The notes under the pieces: generated by a model | What the model was told of the DNA's origin: nothing | Database searches by the model: none | The model's input: the letters and a program-made list of their open reading frames with translations, nothing else | NCBI RefSeq assembly: GCF_030297175.1 | Contig: NZ_AP028070.1 | Span: forward strand, 3,596,001 to 3,660,000 | Reading direction: 5' to 3' | Length of the DNA: 64,000 nt | DNA from: Marinobacter sp. LA51 | GTDB taxonomy: Bacteria > Pseudomonadota > Gammaproteobacteria > Pseudomonadales > Oleiphilaceae | Position numbers and translations under genes: made by a program | In this document: positions 8,659 through 17,255 of the stretch, piece after piece | How the letters are laid out: each line of letters begins with the position of its first letter | Position numbering within the stretch: the stretch's first letter is position 1

Positions 8659-10926
8659 GTGAGCAAACCGGCATCAGCCACCAGAATCCTCGTACGAGGT
8701 CTGTTGAGTCCCGTCTTTCCGGTGCTGATATTCCTGGTGTTCCTGACGCTGGCTACGGTTCTCCGCCATGGCATGGAGCAGCAGGACAACCGCCAAATCG
8801 CTGCCAACCTTGAACACGAAGCCGAAGCCATGGCCGCTGGCCTTGAGCGCGAATTCTCCATCCACGTAAAAAACCTCCAGCGCATGGCTGAGCGCCTGGA
8901 AGTCATGCCGGAAACCCCCGAGTCCGTCTGGAATGCCGATGCGAGGCGTTACCTCAAGGATTACGGCGTCTATCAGGCAGTGGAATGGATTGACCGAAAC
9001 TTCATCATTCGTTGGCTTGAACCCGTTTCAGGCAACCCGGATGTCATTGGGTTCAACGTCGCCTTTTCTGAGCAACGCCGACAGGACCTGGAATCGGCGC
9101 GCACAACCGGCAAACCCGACATCTCAGGCGTCGTCAGTTTGAAACAGGGTGGGCAAGGCTTTGTGATCTATACCCCGGTCGGCACCGGCACCAACAACAA
9201 TGGCTTTATTGCCGGTGTCTTCCACATGGAAGTCCTGGCACAGCAAATTCTCAGCAGCCGTATCCTCGAATCCTTCCAGGTCGACTTGATCAGCGGCGAC
9301 ACCCGAACCTATCAAATGACACCCTCAGACGGCGTAAGCGAGATCTTCGCCCACACCGAACCGGTCAATCTGCCAACCCTGGACTGGTCGTTCACTCTGC
9401 GTCCTACCAAAGAGTGGGTTCAGAGCCGACACAGTGATTGGCCCGCCATGACCTTCGGCTCACTGTCCCTGCTCGGACTGCTGACCAGCCTGACCGCCCT
9501 ATTGGTACAGCTGATCCTGAAGCGCAATCGTGCCCTGCTGAAAACCCGCATTGAGCTGGACCGGGAGATTGACCAACGCAAGATTATCCAGCAGGACGTG
9601 GCCCGACTGGAATCCACCGATACTCTCACCGGGCTCGCCAATCGCCGGTTTTTTATGGAGGATCTGGCCCACACCCTGAGCATTGCCGACCGACAGATGC
9701 GCCAGGTGGCCCTTGTGTTGCTGGATCTCGACCGCTTCCAGATGCTAAACGACTCACTCGGCCACCAGTTTGGTGACGAACTGCTGATCAAGATCTCTGA
9801 GCGGCTCAATGGACTGAGCGACGAGCGTATTCTGGTGGCCTATGCCGGTGGGGATGAGTTTATGCTGTGCCAACAGCAGGTAGATGGCGTCGACGACGTC
9901 ATTCACCTATTGGGTGCGGTCAAACAGTGTTTCGAAGCGCCTTACGAGGTGCAGGGACAAGCCCTTAACGTGACTGCGACTATGGGCATTGCCGTGTATC
10001 CGCAAAGTGGCCTGGATGCCGACACCCTGTTGCGCAACGCGGACATCGCCCTTTACCGGGCCAAGGATCAGGGCCGTAACACCTATCAGTTTTACACCGA
10101 GGGCATGCAGGACCGGGAAGTCATGCGTCTGGAACTGGACAAGGATCTGAGCCAAGCCCTCCGCAACGATGAATTCGTGCTGTTCTACCAGCCGCAGCTG
10201 GATCTGGATCGCAGTGAAATCAACAGCGTGGAAGCCCTGATTCGCTGGCAGCACCCCCGCCGCGGTCTGCTTTCACCGGTCGACTTTATTCCGCTGGCGG
10301 AGGAGAGCGGCCGCATCACCGATATTGGTCGCTGGGTGGTGATGGCCGCCTGCCGCCAGCTCGCCCAATGGCAGGACACGCCTTATGAACACCTTCGGAT
10401 TGCAGTGAATTTGTCCGGTCGGGAACTGGACGACGAGGAGCTGGTGGATCACATTCGTGAGGCTCTGGAGTCCGAAAATGTGCCTGCCGACCGCCTGGAA
10501 GTGGAGCTGACCGAGGAGGTGTTCATCCAGAACATAGAGCGCAACCGGGACCAGCTGTACCGATTGCAGCAACTGGGCGTGCATCTGGCCATTGATGACT
10601 TTGGCGTTGGCTATTCTTCACTCGGGTATTTGCGCGACTTCCCGGTCGACGTTCTCAAGATTGACCGCTCATTCATCAATGAAGTCACCAAGCGTCACGA
10701 CGACGCGGTGATCACCCGCGCGGTGATCAATCTGGCCCATAACCTGGGGATGGATGTGGTAGCCGAGGGCGTGGAAACTGAGGAGCAGCTGGCCTTCCTG
10801 AGGAACAATCACTGCAATGTTGCCCAGGGTTATCTGATCAGCCGGCCCATTCCCGCCGTAGGACTTGAACAAGCCATGGCCGAAGGTTCGCTGCTGAAGG
10901 GTATTGCCGTGAATTCGGAATTGTAA
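8659..10926 (+). CDS. CHASE-type sensor with GGDEF and EAL domains
   Basis: The start is GTG 8659, with GGAG seven bases upstream. The 755 residues show one N-terminal membrane helix, a periplasmic CHASE-like sensor (about 45-250), a second helix near 265-290, a GGDEF domain with intact G-G-D-E-F, and an EAL domain with E-A-L-I-R-W, E-L-T-E-E, D-D-F-G-V-G-Y and K-I-D-R. The RxxD inhibition motif is absent from the GGDEF domain. EAL catalytic residues look intact, so it may be a phosphodiesterase or bifunctional in cyclic di-GMP turnover. The domain calls are firm; the net activity is not. Confidence 0.92.
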   Translation: MSKPASATRILVRGLLSPVFPVLIFLVFLTLATVLRHGMEQQDNRQIAANLEHEAEAMAAGLEREFSIHVKNLQRMAERLEVMPETPESVWNADARRYLKDYGVYQAVEWIDRNFIIRWLEPVSGNPDVIGFNVAFSEQRRQDLESARTTGKPDISGVVSLKQGGQGFVIYTPVGTGTNNNGFIAGVFHMEVLAQQILSSRILESFQVDLISGDTRTYQMTPSDGVSEIFAHTEPVNLPTLDWSFTLRPTKEWVQSRHSDWPAMTFGSLSLLGLLTSLTALLVQLILKRNRALLKTRIELDREIDQRKIIQQDVARLESTDTLTGLANRRFFMEDLAHTLSIADRQMRQVALVLLDLDRFQMLNDSLGHQFGDELLIKISERLNGLSDERILVAYAGGDEFMLCQQQVDGVDDVIHLLGAVKQCFEAPYEVQGQALNVTATMGIAVYPQSGLDADTLLRNADIALYRAKDQGRNTYQFYTEGMQDREVMRLELDKDLSQALRNDEFVLFYQPQLDLDRSEINSVEALIRWQHPRRGLLSPVDFIPLAEESGRITDIGRWVVMAACRQLAQWQDTPYEHLRIAVNLSGRELDDEELVDHIREALESENVPADRLEVELTEEVFIQNIERNRDQLYRLQQLGVHLAIDDFGVGYSSLGYLRDFPVDVLKIDRSFINEVTKRHDDAVITRAVINLAHNLGMDVVAEGVETEEQLAFLRNNHCNVAQGYLISRPIPAVGLEQAMAEGSLLKGIAVNSEL

Positions 10927-10977
10927 TCCCGTCACACCAACCCCACCATTAGAGACACACTCCCCGGGTAAGTTGTT

Positions 10978-11292
10978 ATGACATCGAAATACCTGACCCC
11001 AGAACAGGATCGTGATATCCGGCGCTGGGAGCGCTGGAACCGCAATTATTTCATCCTCGCCTTTCTGGCCCTGATCATCATCTTGGTGTTCAGCAGTCAG
11101 CTGGGTCTGTCCAGCGGAACCAGCTGGGGCCCGCTCGGCGTGCTGCTTGCGGCGATCGTTGCCCCCATCATTGTGCTGCAACTGCGGCTGGCCTGCCCTG
11201 CCTGTGGCCACAAAATCGGTTGGCAAGCCAAGCTGATGGCGCCAGACCAGTGCAAAACCTGCGGTACCTTCCTGCGCGCCAAAGGCCAGTAA
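10978..11292 (+). CDS. Small membrane protein with C-terminal zinc ribbon
   Basis: The 104-residue protein has a charged N-terminus, two membrane helices (about 23-40 and 50-70), then a four-Cys zinc-ribbon-like tail with C-P-A-C (73-76) and C-K-T-C (92-95). I do not recognise a family function. It lies between the cyclic di-GMP protein and the copper operon, whose MerR-type promoter starts only 20 bases after its stop codon, so it is transcribed separately from the copper genes. Confidence 0.7.
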   Translation: MTSKYLTPEQDRDIRRWERWNRNYFILAFLALIIILVFSSQLGLSSGTSWGPLGVLLAAIVAPIIVLQLRLACPACGHKIGWQAKLMAPDQCKTCGTFLRAKGQ

Positions 11293-11312
11293 GCCTCCTC
11301 CGAAAAAAACCC

Positions 11313-11344
11313 TTGACCTGTGAGTTGCTCACAGGTTTTATTGT
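11313..11344 (+). promoter_or_regulatory. MerR-type promoter/operator of the copper operon
   Basis: A -35 box TTGACC (11313-11318) and a -10-like TATTGT (11339-11344) are separated by 20 bases, longer than the normal 17 and typical of MerR-activated promoters. The spacer holds a perfect dyad with 9-base arms, ACCTGTGAG TTG CTCACAGGT, at 11316-11336. This is the layout recognised by CueR/ZntR/CadR-type regulators. The regulator gene begins about 190 bases downstream, so it is probably autoregulated, and a foldback element lies in the leader. Confidence 0.75.
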
Positions 11345-11394
11345 TTCCTATAAGCTGCATTTCTATGCATGCCGTGCCCGATTGGGCGCTGTTC

Positions 11395-11502
11395 GTGCCT
11401 GGGTACCTGTCCTTCCGAAACCCGCTCAAGCACGTCCCTGTGGCGCTTGAGCTCCGCCATCCATGGCTACGCACAGTTTCGGAAGGACAGGCACCCAGGC
11501 AC
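11395..11502 (-). repeat. Foldback element copy A (copper operon leader)
   Basis: Arms of 27 bases at 11395-11421 and 11476-11502 match at 26 of 27 positions when folded. They enclose a 54-base core that is the reverse complement of the core in copies B and C, including GCCATCCATGGC and CTCAAGC/GCTTGAG dyads. The arm end next to the core (CCGAAAC) resembles the other copies, while the outer 20 bases are unique to this locus. It lies between the MerR-type promoter and the regulator start codon. Confidence 0.85.
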
Positions 11503-11531
11503 TCGTTCAACCTTCTGAATGGGTTTGAGCT

Positions 11532-11978
11532 ATGAAAGTCAAAGACATAGCAAACGCTGCTGCCGTCAATCCGGATACCGTGCGGTTCTACACCCGTGAA
11601 GGGCTGTTAAACCCGAGCCGGAATCCGGACAACAACTACCAGCAATTCGACGCCGATGACCTTCGGCGCCTGCGTTTTGCGCGTAAGGCCCGGCAGCTTG
11701 GATTTTCGTTGCCGGAGATCCGAGCCATTCTGGATCAGGCCGAGGATCATCATTCGCCCTGCCCCATGGTGCGCGAGGTTTTTGAGCAGCGCCTGGCTGA
11801 AGTTGAGCGGGAAATCAGCGAACTGCAGGCACTGCGCAAGCGCATGACCTCCGCCCTCACAGCGTGGCAGGACATGCCCGACGGTACGCCGGATGGCCAC
11901 ACCATTTGCCGGCTGATTGAGCATTGGGACGACACACCCACAGTGAGTCCAGCAACCGTGAACGGCAACGAGGAGTGA
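11532..11978 (+). CDS. MerR-family metal-responsive regulator
   Basis: The 148-residue protein has an N-terminal MerR winged helix (residues 1-70, with V-R-F-Y-T-R-E-G-L-L), a dimerisation coiled coil (about 80-118), and a short metal-binding end. Cys77 and Cys126 (in H-T-I-C-R) are the candidate ligands. The Cys77 position resembles ZntR/CadR/PbrR proteins more than CueR, while the downstream CPC-type ATPase and CopG point to copper. It likely distorts the long-spacer promoter at 11313 to activate the operon. copA starts seven bases after the stop codon. Confidence 0.88.
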   Translation: MKVKDIANAAAVNPDTVRFYTREGLLNPSRNPDNNYQQFDADDLRRLRFARKARQLGFSLPEIRAILDQAEDHHSPCPMVREVFEQRLAEVEREISELQALRKRMTSALTAWQDMPDGTPDGHTICRLIEHWDDTPTVSPATVNGNEE

Positions 11979-11984
11979 GCAACT

Positions 11985-14591
11985 GTGACTGAGCCGAAGA
12001 CACTACACACCGCGCTGTCCATTTCCGGCGCTACCTGTCAGGGCTGCGCCAACCGGATTCGTGCTGCGTTAGAGCCGGTCACTCGCGATCAGAGCCTGGT
12101 TGAGGTGGATCTGGAACAGCAGACCGTTGCGCTGCCAGACCATGTTGACCGTGACGACGCTGCGCGACGGGTTTCTGAAGCCGGATACCCGGCCGAGCCG
12201 GTGTCCGCGGCCGAGTCGGAATCGGCCAGTTGCTGCAAGAGTCAGGAGGCATCAGCACCGCCGGCCGACAGTGCCCAGGCCCAGGACTCCAGCGCCGGCG
12301 CTAGCCCTTCGGCGGATAACGATGATCAGGTTGCTCTGTCGGTGAGCGGGGCCACATGCGCTTCCTGTGTGAGCACCATCGAAAAGGCCTTAAATTCGGT
12401 ACCCGGGGTGACCGGAGCACACATGAATCTGGCCGATAATACCGCTACCGCCACCGGCCATGCCGACCCACAGGCACTGGTACGGGCCGTCGAGAGCGCC
12501 GGCTATGGCGCCCGGGTCATTGAGAACGAAGATGAGGCTGACGAGCGCCGGCAGGAAGAAGACCGCACGCTTTACCGTACTCTGCTGATCAAAATGGCGG
12601 TGAGTCTGACCCTGGGCGTTGGCCTGATGGTCTGGGGCATGGGGTTCGGCACCATGATGGTGACCGAGGCCAACCAGAGCCTCTGGCTTGGGCTCGGCGG
12701 ACTTACCCTGCTGGTGATGGCCACCACCGGCGGGCATTTCTACACCGGTGCCTGGAAGGCATTCCGGCACCATAACGCCAACATGGATACGTTGATTGCC
12801 CTGGGGACCGGCACGGCCTGGATCTACTCCATCGTGGTCGCCAGCATCCCGGATGCGTTGCCGGAGATGGCGCGGCATGTGTATTTCGAGGCCTCGGCCA
12901 TGATCATTGGCCTGATCAACCTCGGCCAGGCGCTGGAAATGCGAGCCAAAGGCAAGACCTCGGAAGCGGTTCGGCGGTTGCTGGATCTTCGGGCAAAAAC
13001 CGCCCGCGTACTGCGTGAGGGCGAAGAGCGGGATATCCCGGTAGAGGAGGTCGTCAAGGGCGACCGCATCCGGGTTCGTCCGGGCGAGAAACTGCCAGTG
13101 GACGGGGTCATCTCCGAGGGCAACACCCGAATCGATGAAAGCATGCTCACCGGTGAACCCATGCCGGTCAGCAAAGGCGAAGGCGATGGCGTCTCCGCGG
13201 GTACTCTGAACACCCACGGCAGCATCATCTACGAGGCCACGCGTGTCGGCAGTGACACCGCGCTGGCCCAGATCATCAAACTGGTGAAGAAAGCGCAGGG
13301 CTCCAAGCCCGCGATCGGCCGTCTTGCTGATCGGATTTCCTCGGTATTCGTGCCTACTGTCATGTTGATTGCCGTCGTCGCCGCGCTGGTGTGGTTCAAC
13401 CTCGGACCGGAGCCGGCCGTGGTACATATGATGGTCGCGGCCACCACGGTGCTGATCATTGCCTGCCCCTGCGCCCTCGGGCTTGCCACACCCATGTCGG
13501 TGATGGTCGGTGTTGGTAAGGCCGCGGAATACGGGGTGCTGATCCGCCAGGGCGATGCTCTGCAGACTGCCGGCAAACTCGACCTGGTGATTCTGGACAA
13601 GACCGGAACCATTACCGAAGGCCGGCCAATCGTTACCCGGGTTCATGCGGTTGATGGCGACGAAAGCCGGCTATTGGGCCTGGCCGCTGGGCTAGAGCAG
13701 CATTCCGAACACCCGTTGGCTGAAGCGATCCTCACCCGAGCCGGTGAGCAGAACGTGTCCCTGGAAAAAGTCAGTGACTTTGAAGCTCTGAATGGCAAAG
13801 GCGTCCAGGGCAACGTCAATGGCCAAACGGTGCGCCTGGGCAACCGTCGCTGGCTGGAGAATGAGGGGCTGAAGATTCCGGATCTGGACGAGGTAGCCCG
13901 AGCCATTACCGAGGAAGCCGGCACGCCGTTGTTCCTGGCCTTAAATGAAGACGTGCTCGGCATCTTTGGTGTCGCCGACGCGATAAAAGCTGACTCCAGA
14001 GCCGCCATTGCGCGCCTGCACGACGCTGGTATCAAGGTAATGATGGTAACCGGGGATATCCACGCCACCGCCAAGGCTATCTCCGCCAAAGCCGGCATCG
14101 ACGACTACCGGGCGGAAGTACTACCTGAGGACAAGGCCGAAGTAGTCAGTGCCATGCGAGGTAAAGGCTACACCGTGGCCATGGTGGGTGACGGTATCAA
14201 TGACGCCCCTGCCCTGGCCGCTGCCGATGTCGGCTTTGCCATTGGTACCGGCACCGACGTAGCCATTGAAAGCGCGGGGATTACCCTGATGCGCGGCTCC
14301 CTGCATGGGGTGCCGGATGCCATCGAAATATCCCGGGCGACCGTAAAAAACATTCACCAGAACCTGTTCGGTGCCTTTATCTACAACAGCCTGGGTATTC
14401 CGGTCGCCGCCGGGCTGCTGTACCCGGTGTGGGGTATCCTGATGAGCCCGATCCTGGCCGGCGCGGCCATGTCACTGTCGTCGGTCACCGTGGTGTCCAA
14501 CGCCAACCGGTTACGTTTGTTCACGACCAGTCAGTACTCCGGGAGGATACCGACACAATCTGATCAAAACTCACAGGAGGTGCGGAACTGA
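11985..14591 (+). CDS. copA: Copper-exporting P1B-type ATPase
   Basis: The start is GTG 11985, preceded by GAGGAG. The 868-residue protein has two heavy-metal-associated domains with C-Q-G-C (18-21) and C-A-S-C (125-128), joined by a Ser/Ala-rich linker containing Cys-Cys. Eight membrane helices follow, with the ion-site motif C-P-C (494-496) typical of Cu(I) pumps, then D-K-T-G-T with phosphorylated Asp538 and G-D-G-I-N-D. It exports Cu(I) from cytoplasm to periplasm. It is second in the copper operon, and its stop codon overlaps the start of a small membrane peptide gene. Confidence 0.95.
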   Translation: MTEPKTLHTALSISGATCQGCANRIRAALEPVTRDQSLVEVDLEQQTVALPDHVDRDDAARRVSEAGYPAEPVSAAESESASCCKSQEASAPPADSAQAQDSSAGASPSADNDDQVALSVSGATCASCVSTIEKALNSVPGVTGAHMNLADNTATATGHADPQALVRAVESAGYGARVIENEDEADERRQEEDRTLYRTLLIKMAVSLTLGVGLMVWGMGFGTMMVTEANQSLWLGLGGLTLLVMATTGGHFYTGAWKAFRHHNANMDTLIALGTGTAWIYSIVVASIPDALPEMARHVYFEASAMIIGLINLGQALEMRAKGKTSEAVRRLLDLRAKTARVLREGEERDIPVEEVVKGDRIRVRPGEKLPVDGVISEGNTRIDESMLTGEPMPVSKGEGDGVSAGTLNTHGSIIYEATRVGSDTALAQIIKLVKKAQGSKPAIGRLADRISSVFVPTVMLIAVVAALVWFNLGPEPAVVHMMVAATTVLIIACPCALGLATPMSVMVGVGKAAEYGVLIRQGDALQTAGKLDLVILDKTGTITEGRPIVTRVHAVDGDESRLLGLAAGLEQHSEHPLAEAILTRAGEQNVSLEKVSDFEALNGKGVQGNVNGQTVRLGNRRWLENEGLKIPDLDEVARAITEEAGTPLFLALNEDVLGIFGVADAIKADSRAAIARLHDAGIKVMMVTGDIHATAKAISAKAGIDDYRAEVLPEDKAEVVSAMRGKGYTVAMVGDGINDAPALAAADVGFAIGTGTDVAIESAGITLMRGSLHGVPDAIEISRATVKNIHQNLFGAFIYNSLGIPVAAGLLYPVWGILMSPILAGAAMSLSSVTVVSNANRLRLFTTSQYSGRIPTQSDQNSQEVRN

Positions 14592-14707
14592 TGGAAACCT
14601 TTATGGTCAACGCTGGTGGCATCGCCCTCATGGCCGCAATTGTCTGGTGGTTCTGGCTATCGTCCTCAACCGGCGGAAGCTCTGATCAAGACCATAGCCA
14701 GCACTAA
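14591..14707 (+). CDS. 38-residue membrane peptide downstream of copA
   Basis: An ATG at 14591 overlaps the copA stop (TGATG), with AGGAGGTG about 10 bases upstream. The peptide has one membrane helix with I-V-W-W-F-W-L and a short polar tail rich in His, Asp and Gln (D-Q-D-H-S-Q-H). The helix resembles the N-terminal anchor of small cupredoxin-like proteins that I recall next to copper ATPases, but no cupredoxin domain follows. It may be a truncated remnant or a genuine small copper-handling membrane protein. Translational coupling and the strong ribosome site favour expression. Confidence 0.6.
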   Translation: METFMVNAGGIALMAAIVWWFWLSSSTGGSSDQDHSQH

Positions 14708-14732
14708 CGCTCTATTGCAGAAGGACATTCTC

Positions 14733-15185
14733 ATGAAATCACAAGCACTTGGACTAGCCCTGACCGCGGCATTGGGATTCAGTACGCCGCTGCTGGCCGC
14801 CGGAGCGGCCCAGAGCATTCATGTCTACAAGTCACCCTCCTGTGGTTGCTGCACCGACTGGGTCAAGCACCTGGAGGAACATGGCTTTGAGGTGGAAGTG
14901 ACTGAAACCAACAACCTGAACCCAATCAAGCAGCAGGCGGGGCTGACGCCGTCATTATCGAGCTGTCATACCGCCTTTGTTGGCGATTACGTGATTGAGG
15001 GCCACGTACCCGCGGATGATGTCCGACGCCTGATTGCCGAAGCTCCGAAGGTCCGGGGGCTGACTGTGCCGGGTATGCCCGTAGGCTCACCTGGCATGGA
15101 AATGGGTGACCGCAAGGATCACTACAAGGTTTTGATGTTCAACGAGATGGGCCAGACCAAGGTCTATTCCGAGCACAATCAATAG
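14733..15185 (+). CDS. copG: DUF411 periplasmic copper-binding protein (CopG-like)
   Basis: I place the start at ATG 14733, which opens a clear signal peptide (about residues 1-23); an upstream in-frame start at 14616 overlaps the membrane-peptide gene. The mature protein has S-P-S-C-G-C-C (Cys37, 39 and 40) and a further Cys78 in S-S-C-H-T, plus a Met/Gly-rich segment. This matches the DUF411 family; CopG of Pseudomonas aeruginosa binds copper through four such Cys. It is last in the copper operon and probably handles copper delivered to the periplasm. Confidence 0.88.
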   Translation: MKSQALGLALTAALGFSTPLLAAGAAQSIHVYKSPSCGCCTDWVKHLEEHGFEVEVTETNNLNPIKQQAGLTPSLSSCHTAFVGDYVIEGHVPADDVRRLIAEAPKVRGLTVPGMPVGSPGMEMGDRKDHYKVLMFNEMGQTKVYSEHNQ

Positions 15186-15233
15186 CCCGGAAACAATAGC
15201 CTAGAAAGCGCAGTGCAGGGTTGGAATAGGGGC

Positions 15234-15261
15234 AAAAGAGCCGGGGCCACAATGGCCCCGG
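15234..15261 (-). terminator. Rho-independent terminator for the repeat lipoprotein
   Basis: A 9-bp perfect stem, CCGGGGCCA (15241-15249) with TGGCCCCGG (15253-15261), has a 3-base loop. On the minus strand it is followed by CTCTTTTGCC. It lies 15 bases beyond the stop of the minus-strand lipoprotein gene and may also end copper-operon transcripts from the other side. Confidence 0.75.
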
Positions 15262-15275
15262 TCTTGTAACGCGAA

Positions 15276-16364
15276 TCAGAAGAGGTAGGGGGCCAGAGCG
15301 AGTTCCAGGCGCGCTTGCGCGGCAAAGAGGTTCGACACCGGCACCACCGGCTGCTCGGGCGGCACGGCCGTCGGCCAGGCTTTCTGCAAGTCATCCAGAG
15401 CCTTGCTGGCTACGCGCCACGCCTCTTTGTTGTCCCGTTTCAGCAGCGCTTGCTGACCGTCCAGGTATTCGCGGGCGGCATGGACAAAGCCGCGACCGTC
15501 CTGGTACTCGTGCACGGCCACGAACTGGCCTTCTTCCAGCGCCTCGTCATACTCAAGCACCGCCTGCTTGGTCAGCGACAGGACGACCTTGGACACGGTT
15601 GCGCTGGTCACACCTTTTTCACCGACGTTATTCTCGGCTTTTTCGATGGCAACCCAAGCCGCCTGGAACTGCTGATTGATATCACTCCAGTCCTCAATCC
15701 CACCGGATTTTTCCGCCAGTGCCTTCAGGTGTCCACCCAGGGCATTCTGGCCACGATGCTCCAGGCCCGGCTCGGCCATCGGGTAAACCTCAACCCAAGG
15801 GTGCGTCAGGTGCGGGCGGCCCTCGGCCACCTCACCGGATTTGATCAGTTCGCGGGCCGCCAGCAGGTGCCCCTGCATCATCTGCAGCATGGCGACATAG
15901 GCGCCGTCAGAGGTGACTGAAGAAACAGAGCTGCCGGCTTCTCCGCCTTCGCCACCTTCTCCACCTTCTCCGCCTTCTCCGCCTTCTCCGCCTTCTCCGC
16001 CTTCGCCACCTTCACCGCCGGCCGCGAAATAACTGAAAGCTGCACCGGCTTCGGCGCCATGGTATTCGCCACCTTCACCACCGTGGTGTTCGCCGCCCTC
16101 ACCACCTTCGCCTCCGTGGTGTTCGCCACCTTCACCACCTTCATCACCTTCACCACCTTCACCACCGTGGTGTTCGCCGCCTTCACCACCTTCACCGCCG
16201 TGGTGTTCGCCGCCTTCACCACCTTCGCCGCCGTGGGCCGAGGCGTGCTGTTGATCGTCGTAGTGCTCTCCGCCTTCGCCACCTTCACCACCCAGGGTGC
16301 CGCAGCCCGCGATAAGTGTGGCCATACCGATGCCGGTCCACAGTTTTACAGTCTGGTTTTTCAT
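15276..16364 (-). CDS. Lipoprotein with Gly-Gly-Glu / His-His repeats
   Basis: The 362-residue protein has a lipobox L-I-A-G-C (Cys21), then about 120 residues of G-G-E units interrupted by H-H-G-G blocks (25-100), a short non-repetitive stretch, and a run of nine or more G-G-E units. The C-terminal 210 residues form an ordinary, mostly helical domain containing H-P-W-V-E-V-Y-P-M. I do not recognise its family. The repeat region is acidic and His-rich, so metal binding is plausible, fitting the copper operon and PKHD hydroxylase beside it. The near-perfect DNA repeats (about 15940-16290) are prone to length change. Confidence 0.75.
   Translation of the reverse strand: MKNQTVKLWTGIGMATLIAGCGTLGGEGGEGGEHYDDQQHASAHGGEGGEGGEHHGGEGGEGGEHHGGEGGEGDEGGEGGEHHGGEGGEGGEHHGGEGGEYHGAEAGAAFSYFAAGGEGGEGGEGGEGGEGGEGGEGGEGGEAGSSVSSVTSDGAYVAMLQMMQGHLLAARELIKSGEVAEGRPHLTHPWVEVYPMAEPGLEHRGQNALGGHLKALAEKSGGIEDWSDINQQFQAAWVAIEKAENNVGEKGVTSATVSKVVLSLTKQAVLEYDEALEEGQFVAVHEYQDGRGFVHAAREYLDGQQALLKRDNKEAWRVASKALDDLQKAWPTAVPPEQPVVPVSNLFAAQARLELALAPYLF
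15940..16290 (-). repeat. Tandem repeat tract encoding GGE and GGEHH units
   Basis: Inside the lipoprotein gene the plus strand reads as many short units of the type TTCACCACC, TTCGCCACC and TCCGCCTTC, with GTGGTGTTCGCC blocks for His-His. The cleanest run (about 15940-16018) encodes consecutive Gly-Gly-Glu. The units are in frame multiples, so slippage would change protein length without breaking the frame. Confidence 0.8.
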
Positions 16365-16467
16365 TCACTTGCTCCTGTCTGAACTCCGCCGTTTCGCTTG
16401 GCCAACGACGGCAATATTGAAGGTCGGTCAATGGTGGTGCATGATGAATCAATAACTGTCTTATTTG

Positions 16468-16486
16468 CAAATTATTCGTATTACGA
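16468..16486. promoter_or_regulatory. Weak Fur-box-like sequence before the PKHD hydroxylase
   Basis: The 19 bases starting GCAAATTATTCG match the Fur consensus at only about 10 of 19 positions. They sit 14 bases before the hydroxylase start, between divergent genes. PiuC/YbiX hydroxylases are commonly Fur-regulated, which is the main reason to record it. The match alone is not convincing. Confidence 0.3.
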
Positions 16487-16499
16487 ATTGGAGCCCACC

Positions 16500-17174
16500 A
16501 TGATTCTGTGTATCGGCGAGATTTTGAACGCTGAGCAGCTGAAACGCGTTCGCGCCGCGCTCGACAATGGCAGCTTCGATGACGGTCGCAAGACCGCCGG
16601 CTGGCATGCTCGCCTAGTCAAGAACAATGAACAGATGCAGATGGCCGACGACGCCGCCCGCGCCCTGCGCGCAGAGGTGGAAAAGGCCCTGACCGAACAC
16701 CCGCTGTTCCAGATGGCAGTCAGGCCCGCCAAGATGACGCCCCCAATGTTCAGCCGTTACCGCGACGGCATGACTTATGGCAACCACGTAGATGACCCGG
16801 TAATGGGCCGGGGGCCGGGCCGCCTGCGTACGGACATGTCCTTTACTCTGTTCCTGGATGACCCGGACAGCTACGAGGGCGGCGAACTGGTGACCGACAC
16901 CACGGCCGGCGAGCAAAGCTACAAACTGCCGGCAGGCTCGGCCGTGGTCTATCCCTCCTCCACCCTGCACCGGGTTGAACCGGTCAGCCAGGGCCAGCGC
17001 CGTGTCGCCATCGGCTGGATTCAGAGCACTATCCGCGACCCGGCCCAGCGGGAAGTGCTGTTCGATCTCGACACCGCCCGGCGCCAGCTGTTTGAACGCG
17101 AAGGCAAAACCGCTGAATTTGATCTACTCACCAAGTCCCTGGCCAATCTCCAGCGATTTTGGGCCGAGATCTAG
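16500..17174 (+). CDS. PKHD-type Fe(II)/2-oxoglutarate hydroxylase (YbiX/PiuC family)
   Basis: ATG 16500 gives a 224-residue protein starting M-I-L-C-I-G-E-I-L, as in the family; the frame is open further upstream but that part is not family-like. The iron triad appears as H-V-D (in N-H-V-D-D-P) and the later His of T-L-H-R-V-E-P, followed by an Arg for 2-oxoglutarate. The Pro-Lys-His-Asp class is a cytoplasmic dioxygenase often linked to siderophore or iron uptake. No TonB receptor is adjacent here; the divergent neighbour is the His-rich lipoprotein. Confidence 0.9.
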   Translation: MILCIGEILNAEQLKRVRAALDNGSFDDGRKTAGWHARLVKNNEQMQMADDAARALRAEVEKALTEHPLFQMAVRPAKMTPPMFSRYRDGMTYGNHVDDPVMGRGPGRLRTDMSFTLFLDDPDSYEGGELVTDTTAGEQSYKLPAGSAVVYPSSTLHRVEPVSQGQRRVAIGWIQSTIRDPAQREVLFDLDTARRQLFEREGKTAEFDLLTKSLANLQRFWAEI

Positions 17175-17255
17175 TTTGGGAAGTCCGCTATCTGACGCAT
17201 GGACCCATAACCGTTATACTCCGCCCAACATTCTTTTTAACAGCCAGGTTCATTC

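Noticed and set aside
11097..11510. Apparent minus-strand gene with a recurring R-S-H-G-W-R-S peptide, also seen in frames near 21.8, 23.7 and 51 kb
   Set aside because: The shared peptide is just the translation of the foldback core at each locus. The frames cross intergenic DNA, lack ribosome sites and do not continue into any domain.
12390..13646. Long open frame (418 codons) antisense to copA
   Set aside because: It lies wholly within the copA gene on the other strand, has no recognisable domain, and long antisense frames are common at this GC content.
15940..16290. Short repeats resembling a CRISPR array
   Set aside because: The units are contiguous, in frame, and encode Gly-Gly-Glu and His-His blocks of a lipoprotein. 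There are no spacers and no cas genes.
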